From the NCBI GenBank assembly GCA_004026145.2, contig CP034992.1, forward strand, positions 17,568,603 through 17,632,602: DNA of 64,000 nt. The letters are read 5' to 3'. This stretch comes from Takifugu bimaculatus (taxonomy: Eukaryota > Chordata > Actinopteri > Tetraodontiformes > Tetraodontidae). The position numbers and the translations under genes were made by a program. The notes below the pieces were generated by a model. That model had not been told where the DNA came from. It ran no database searches and saw only the letters and a list, made by a program, of their open reading frames with translations. Positions 58,796 through 64,000 of the stretch are shown here, piece after piece. Positions within the stretch are counted from its first letter, which is position 1. Every line of letters begins with the position of its first letter.

Positions 58796-61420
58796 CTTCA
58801 GGAGTGGAAGAACAACATATATCAGCATATAATACGTGTAAACAGTGATGGGCCCCTCATCAGGACCTCATGCTGCCTCTGCGTTCTGTGTGAAGGTCCT
58901 CAAGGAGCAGCATTAATGACATCACGGCCAGGAATCAGCCCACTGACCTGGATACGGAGCAGCAAATGGCGGTTAGCGTGCTCCAGCTTCCTCTGCCTGC
59001 ACTCCAGCTCCTTGACTCTCTGCTGCTCCCGCTGCAGCATTCGGATGTAGTCCACCGAGGCCTTCAGAATGGTCCCCTTATTCCAGCGCATGTCTCTGAG
59101 GTAGGCAGAAGACAACGGTCCACAGTCAGAGTCAGCTGACCCTCTGACCAGCTGACTGCTAGAGCAAAGGATTCTTTATGGTCTTTAAAGGCCTTGAAGC
59201 ATAATTGCCATAAGGCCACGTCAAGAGATTGATGAATAGGCAGAGAGGGAAATGTACAGCATTCAACCACAGACCAGGACTGGAAAAAACCCTCGACTCA
59301 CGGGTCGTTGGATTTGGGGATGAGGGTCCCCAGCTCCTTGATGCGATCGTTGATGTTGAATCTCCGTCTGCGTTCAACTGAAAGAGCGGCAGGAGTTAGA
59401 GCAGAAAAGCCCCGTTGCAGATGATTCTTCACACACAGAGACCGTTCGAGTAGATGGACGGCGTGTTGATATCTCCAACTATTAGCACTCACTTAAGTTG
59501 TGGTTGTCTTTCTTCTGGCGCTCTTTAGCCAGAGCGCGCACCTCAGCCTCTGGGGACGAAAGCAACATAAATGTCATGAATTGTAGTGGTTAATTACTGC
59601 GTCATGAGAACATACCTGATGTTATACACAGGTTTTGAAAATCAGCCTAAATAATCGCAGCCGGTCACAAAAGCAGTGATTCGCTCTGTGAGTCGACTAT
59701 AAAGTTCCAATCATGTCATTTAGCCCCTTGGTGGCTTTACTTTTACATTGTGTGCCATCTAGACAAACACAAACTGCATCAGGCTGAAAACAGTGGGTGA
59801 AAACAGCTTGAAAACATCATGTTTGACATCATTTGACTCGGTTTCGCTTTGCTTACCTACTGGAAAGCCTTCTGGCCTTTGATAGTTTTCATACTGGCCA
59901 CAGGGTCCAGGATTGTCCAGCACTTGCTTCATGTCAGGAGCTGGAGTAATTATCAGTTCAATTTGTGAATCTCCAAATAGCACACAATAGCAACACGGGC
60001 CGGGAGTCGACCACAACAGTGCAGTGGAAAACGTCAGGGCGGGGGGGGCGGTTTGAGCAGTTAAAAAGGTGAACTGAGGCGCGACAAACGACTGTAAAAT
60101 CCTCAACGAATGAATCAACCCCAGCACCACCAAACCAGTAAGAACCCAGTAAACCAACATTCAGGAGAAGGATGCAGCCTTGAGGGTGAGGTGACGTTCA
60201 GGGCTCACCTGTGTACTCCCTCTTGATGTTGGGGGGGCAGGAGCTGCTGATGCCGAGGCCAGGGAGCGGAAATCCTTGGTTTCCGTACATATCGAGAAGG
60301 TTACCGGACACAGGGAGCTACGGAGTATTTAAACATCCCAGTCAACACAAGGACCTACGGTGCAGACTGAGGAGCACAGGTGAGGCATTTACCGTGTTGT
60401 TCATCTGGAGCCCCGGGTCCATGAGCCCCAGAACGTCCTCGCTGTAGCTCGACTCCAAGCCGATGATGTCATCAATCACGTCATCCATCTGCAGAGATCA
60501 AAGCTGCAGGTGAGCTTTGTTCCTCCTGGAACCTTGACTTCACAATCACACAAGCACTGACCTCTTTCTCACAGTTGGAGTTGAGGGTGAGCAGAGCTTT
60601 GGGACTGCTGGGGGCGCTGCTGCCGGGCCCGGGGGGCATGCCGTGCTCAGGGGGCTGGCTGGGGCATTGGCTCGCAGTTTTACCGCCCAGGCTGGTGGAC
60701 AAGTACTGCCGGACGTGCTGCCTTTGAGCCTGCTGGATGTGGTACTTGGATGGAGTTTCCAGGTGAGGCTGCACCTACAGGAGCAGAACTTCAGCATTAC
60801 ATCACTGCTGCATCTGTAAACATCTAGAGGATCTGGATTTAGGCACATTTCCCCAGATAGTGGGGCAATAATGGTCCTATTTATAGTCCTAAAGGTTTTA
60901 AACCTGGTTAAACCAGCCTTCATTCAGCCGATTCAGCAAATGTTGAAGCTTAATGTCCACAAATCACTAAATAACCTTCATCCTTCTGTGAAAAGGGACG
61001 AGAAAAAACGAGAGGACATGAAATCAAGAACTAGTTCAACCCATTATTGGAGAAGGATCCATGATGAACGCTTCTGTATTAATGAGTCCCTTCAGTTATT
61101 GTCTAATTCTGAGGCAACTACTGGACACATCAAACCTCTGTTGATAAGAGAACCTGCAGCTGTAAAAGAAGTCTTTCCTTTTAGATCACTGTTGGACAGA
61201 TGTGCGCGTTAGGTTTCCCCTGATTGAGGATATTGTTTTCCAGATGCCAGGAGAAAAGTTCATTTTTGGACCATGTGTGCTCAGAATCAACCATCAACCC
61301 TCGAATATTAAATAAGTTAGCTCCGTCCCCAAACCTCAGTTTAGTTTATAGAACGCAACAAAAGCCAATAAAGAAAGACCCTCTCACCTGATAGTGGCTG
61401 TATTCAAGCATCTCCAACAT
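58400..61420 (-). CDS. mitfa: mitf, melanocyte-type isoform, complete CDS in nine exons
   Basis: MITF is a nuclear bHLH-leucine-zipper factor that binds E-boxes and drives melanocyte and eye-pigment genes. Nine exons splice in phase on the minus strand: 61388-61420, 60562-60774, 60393-60488, 60209-60317, 59857-59940, 59493-59549, 59302-59377, 58948-59095 and 58400-58795. They total 404 codons including the stop. The N-terminus MLEMLEYSHYQ is the M-specific exon. Then come the glutamine-rich YHIQQAQRQ block, an SSP motif at the ERK site position, the acidic MDDVIDDII activation domain, the basic region and HLH (ERRRRFNINDRIKELG), and the zipper. Both sumoylation motifs are kept (IKRE and IKQE). 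Exons of 57, 76 and 148 bases match the mammalian bHLH-Zip exons in size. The M exon points to the teleost mitfa copy. Longer isoforms would start outside the window. Confidence 0.95.
58948..59095 (-). CDS. mitfa: mitf exon: second helix and leucine zipper
   Basis: 148 bases encoding DMRWNKGTILKASVDYIR, then the zipper through HANRHLLLRIQ. Donor GTCAGT, acceptor CTACCTCAG. Residues of the HLH helix 2 are essentially invariant. Confidence 0.95.
59302..59377 (-). CDS. mitfa: mitf exon: basic region to helix 1 and loop
   Basis: 76 bases encoding ERRRRFNINDRIKELGTLIP and KSNDP. Donor GTGAGT, acceptor CTCTTTCAG. Confidence 0.95.
59493..59549 (-). CDS. mitfa: mitf exon: start of basic region
   Basis: 57 bases encoding AEVRALAKERQKKDNHNL. 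Donor GTGAGT, acceptor CCCCAG. Confidence 0.95.
   Translation of the reverse strand, partial: RLRCALWLKSARRKTTTT
59857..59940 (-). CDS. mitfa: mitf 84-base exon between KREYT and the basic region
   Basis: In phase on both sides (one base in, one base out), it adds 28 residues including DMKQVLDNPGPCGQYENYQR and PEGFPV. Donor GTAAGC, acceptor CTCCAG. Mammalian MITF has only an 18-base alternative exon (encoding CIFPT) at this place. The open phase-matched frame and good sites make it a real exon. I cannot say whether it is constitutive. Confidence 0.85.
60209..60317 (-). CDS. mitfa: mitf exon with LPVSGNLLDMYGNQG and IKRE sumoylation site
   Basis: 109 bases. Ends REYT plus one base before donor GTGAGC. 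The acceptor is TAG ending at 60318. Confidence 0.95.
60393..60488 (-). CDS. mitfa: mitf exon: acidic activation domain
   Basis: 96 bases encoding MDDVIDDIIGLESSYSEDVL and then GLMDPGLQMNNT. Donor GTAAAT, acceptor CTGCAG. It sits only 73 bases from the previous exon. Confidence 0.95.
60562..60774 (-). CDS. mitfa: mitf exon 2: Gln-rich region and ERK site
   Basis: 213 bases beginning VQPHLETPSKYHIQQAQRQH and ending LTLNSNCEKE. SSAPSSPKA corresponds to the ERK-phosphorylated PNSP of mammalian MITF. Donor GTCAGT, acceptor CTGTAG. Confidence 0.95.
61388..61420 (-). CDS. mitfa: mitf exon 1M (start codon)
   Basis: ATG at 61418-61420 on the minus strand, encoding MLEMLEYSHYQ. Donor GTGAGA. This is the melanocyte-lineage first exon, nearly identical to mammalian MITF-M, and it fixes the start. 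Confidence 0.95.
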
Positions 61421-61600
61421 GTTATTTAAGGCGTCAGCGATCAAAAATAAGCTTGATATTGTTATAATCCCTTGATCATGTTATCCTAAAGGACAGGCGG
61501 TGAGCTAGTATGTGCACTCGCCGGTCCTGCTTAATTTATCCACAGCTTGAAGCTCATTAGTTATGCAAGTTAAGAACTGGAGGAGGACACTAAGAACATG
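61421..61600 (-). promoter_or_regulatory. mitfa: putative mitf M promoter
   Basis: Directly upstream of exon 1M, on the minus strand: a SOX core AACAAT (61458-61463), a TTATAA word (61463-61468, possible TATA-type element), a TTTGATC TCF/LEF-like motif (61439-61445) and a half-CRE-like CTGACGCC (61430-61437). SOX10, LEF1 and CREB control the mammalian M promoter, so the combination is plausible. No element is proven and the start site is unknown. Confidence 0.4.
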
Positions 61601-61620
61601 GAGGAGGACACTAAGAACAT
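61579..61620. repeat. tandem duplication, 21-base unit, two copies
   Basis: GGAGGAGGACACTAAGAACA plus T occurs twice head-to-tail without mismatch, about 160 bases upstream of the mitf exon 1M. Confidence 0.95.
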
Positions 61621-64000
61621 CCACCTATTGCTGTGTTGTTCCACTTTAACTATGTATTTATGTCTTTATAGAGACCATTTGACGTCACCACCTCCAGATC
61701 ACAAAGAAGTCTTTCTACTGTGTGGACAGTAGTCTGCAGAGCTAAGCTCGCTTTAGGCCATCTAGCATTTAGTTCTGCTCATCTTGCATAAAACATTATT
61801 TGTTCTGAGCTTCAATAAGACAATTGACACCCTGTTTCAGGACGAGCCAGCCGTATGAAATCCAAACATATTGTCCATTTTCAGCTCTTTACAGTTCTTT
61901 CTCTCTTTTTTAATGGGAACTGAGAAGGCGAATCAACCTCTTCAATCGGCTCCGACGCCGCCGTTTGCAGGGTCACAAAGGGGACGCCGTCGTTTTGGCA
62001 GCTGCTTGAGCGATGTTAACCATCCAACGCAGCTCTGGTTAAGTCATCGCTTTATTTTAGCCACCGAAAAAGGAGCAGGCGCCCCGGAAAGCGGTCTAAT
62101 GTGCTGCGTCACTGTGAGCCGAGTGTGACGCCAGCAAAAATGTGAGTGGAGCCGTTGAGCGGCGTCAGACAGGAAGTGCTGGTGGTGGCGTGCACGTTAC
62201 AGAAAATCGGTCATTGGCTGCAGTGTTTGATTTCCTCTTCATTTTACAGAGAAAACTTGTATTTGCTTCTTTACTGTACAATCACAGTCTTCACTAAATC
62301 AATGCTCGTCCTGATTTGAGATTTACGGCTTCCAGCAGGTCTCAGCATCACAACGTGCACGTAAAGTTCCCACTTCCTCCTGACACGGTGCTTCTGTTGC
62401 TCTGCCGTCTCCTTACAAACAGGTTTTGGCCTCATGCAAACACTGTTTCTCTGGCAGCGTTGCTATGGGAACCAGCTGCACCGAAGTGGCGCTAATCAGT
62501 GACCAAAAACTGCTTAATCCTCTTAAGGTCTTGAAACATGAAGTAACTAGTTTCCAAACAGCCGACGCTTGAAAAATGGCCTTTATGGGGCAGGAAAATC
62601 CAGTTTGATTTCTTTTTTTAACATTTTTAAGTTTTACAAACTTTGACCAGATGATTTTTTTTAAACGGAGAGAAAAGGGAGACAGCAGACCATGTTCTCC
62701 AGCTCCACTTCTACAAATGCCCGTTTTTGGATAGGTGGGGTGTTTCTGTGTGTTGCTGCTGCTGCTGAATAAGCTCACATACTGTCTGTCCTGTGTGATC
62801 AGACGCTTCCGGCCCCTTTGCTTTGGAACGCTGGTCTTTCCTGCAGGCGTCTCAGGCTTCGTGTTCAGATCCCCCAGAAGCGACACCGACCCTCATCGGT
62901 TCTACCATAGGTCCTCTCAGCTCTGCAGCTGACCAGTTCATCCTGTGTGTGATGGAGTTTCCATCATTTATGGTCTTAGATTCCTAACCACTGATCCGGG
63001 GGGGGGCAGTGCTCATACACCTACACACTCACAGCAAAGGCCATGAGTTAATAAAACACTGAGAGGAGAAACTGGGGGGGAAAACTGAATTCTGCTTTAA
63101 TGGCTCACTGAGTCTTTAATTTTCACTGTTTAATTTTAAGGTCAACTCCAGACAGACACATTCAGACTCTCTCCACCTACAACTGTATCTTGATCTGTAC
63201 GTAACTGTACGTTCATCTCGGTTAATTATTTACTCCCCCACAGCCAACACTTGCTACTTTAAAAAGTGTGAATAATGCACTTAAAATCGATGCCACGCTG
63301 AATTCGTTCCACTTTGCTCTGTCACATACGGTCGAGCACGTCGTCTCTGTGCTCGGGATGATGTGCAACGAGTCCTTTAATTACACAAGAAGAAAAAGGT
63401 TTCGCTTGTGAAAACAGCCACCAGTGAAACAGTGCACGTATTATCCACCTCCTCACGTGTACTGAACCACTACAGTCGTGCAGCTTGTTGATTCAGATAG
63501 GCATCAGCTGCACCTCACGTACTGCTGCAGGAGGGCACCGCATCAGGCTTTGGTCTAAACTATTAGAAATGTATGAAGGGCTCAAGAGGTGAACACAAAC
63601 ATGGAGGAAGTGTCCTCTGGTTACCCGTAGCCTTCACCAACTAAACAGAGCGGGCTTTATGCTCAGAGTGGAGTGTTTCTTTGTTTGCCCTCTGCTGTGT
63701 GGCCTTTTTCTTTCCAGCCAAACCTTTGGGTTGAGAATCAGCCATTAACAAGGGATGCATTTAATTTATCTGCTCAAACAGACTCTGACTTTATTTAAGC
63801 AGCACGAGACAGAGGATTATTACCTTCTGAAGGGCAGCACATGGCTCGGCGTTTGAGGCTCGTGCCCCGAGGACGCTGCGATTTCCAGAGAAAACCGTCA
63901 CTCTTTGACCCCTGACTAAAAACACAGCCATTCACATCCGGCAACAGTTTGGTTTCTCGGATCCTTGACAACCACTGGCGCTTGAGGGCTCGATTGTTAA
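61621..64000. other. upstream of mitf exon 1M; no exon recognised
   Basis: This would be intron for any longer mitf isoform. I looked for the exon shared by longer MITF forms (LRQQLMREQ-type sequence) and for other first exons on the minus strand and found none. A 157-codon minus-strand open frame at 62413-62886 has no recognised domain. Short G runs occur near 63000 and 63075. Confidence 0.45.

Noticed and set aside
60871..61212. 113-codon + strand open frame inside mitf intron 1
   Set aside because: Antisense, within an intron, no domain similarity, AT-rich chance frame.
62413..62886. 157-codon open frame on the minus strand upstream of mitf
   Set aside because: It resembles no MITF isoform exon or other family that I recognise; composition is that of the flanking DNA.
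1..64000. CRISPR arrays, prophage, toxin or defence genes
   Set aside because: The DNA is vertebrate; no such repeats or gene families were seen.

Overview
The window looks like teleost fish nuclear DNA, probably from a percomorph with a fairly compact genome. It holds interrupted vertebrate genes with GT/AG splice sites, many dinucleotide microsatellites, long C/G homopolymers, and large gene-free stretches rich in TAAT/ATTA motifs. I see no bacterial, organellar or viral genes.

Layout: (1) Positions 1-1311 hold part of the last intron and the last coding exon of foxp1 on the + strand. Its probable 3' UTR runs to an AATAAA near 5.1 kb and carries miR-9, miR-1/206 and Pumilio-type motifs. 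(2) From about 5.1 to 40.5 kb there is a gene desert with microsatellites, one degenerate dispersed repeat and several AT-rich stretches that look like conserved non-coding elements. (3) At 40,581-42,679 (+) a three-exon gene can be assembled whose splice phases match exactly. Its last exon encodes a cysteine-rich I-mfa (MDFI/MDFIC) domain, so it is best read as mdfic2. The terminal exon carries a one-base frame disruption. (4) From 42.7 to 58 kb there is more desert. It contains a lone minus-strand exon for the C-terminal end of a short-chain dehydrogenase/reductase (51,564-51,762) and a roughly 1 kb GGAT/GGAG minisatellite (54,690-55,722). (5) At 58,400-61,420 (-) lies a full-length mitf of the melanocyte (M) type in nine coding exons, about 403 residues, with a putative M promoter just upstream.

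The order and orientation foxp1(+), mdfic2(+), mitf(-) matches the FOXP1-MDFIC2-MITF neighbourhood of human 3p13-p14, compressed from roughly a megabase to about 57 kb. FOXP1 is a forkhead repressor. MDFIC-family proteins bind and restrain transcription factors. MITF is the bHLH-leucine-zipper master regulator of pigment cells. The desert probably holds enhancers for the flanking regulators; that is inference from base composition and synteny, not shown directly.

No defence system, CRISPR array, tRNA or rRNA gene was recognised. The observations most worth checking are the mdfic2 frame break, the orphan SDR exon, the 84-base exon inserted just before the MITF basic region, and the 1 kb minisatellite.
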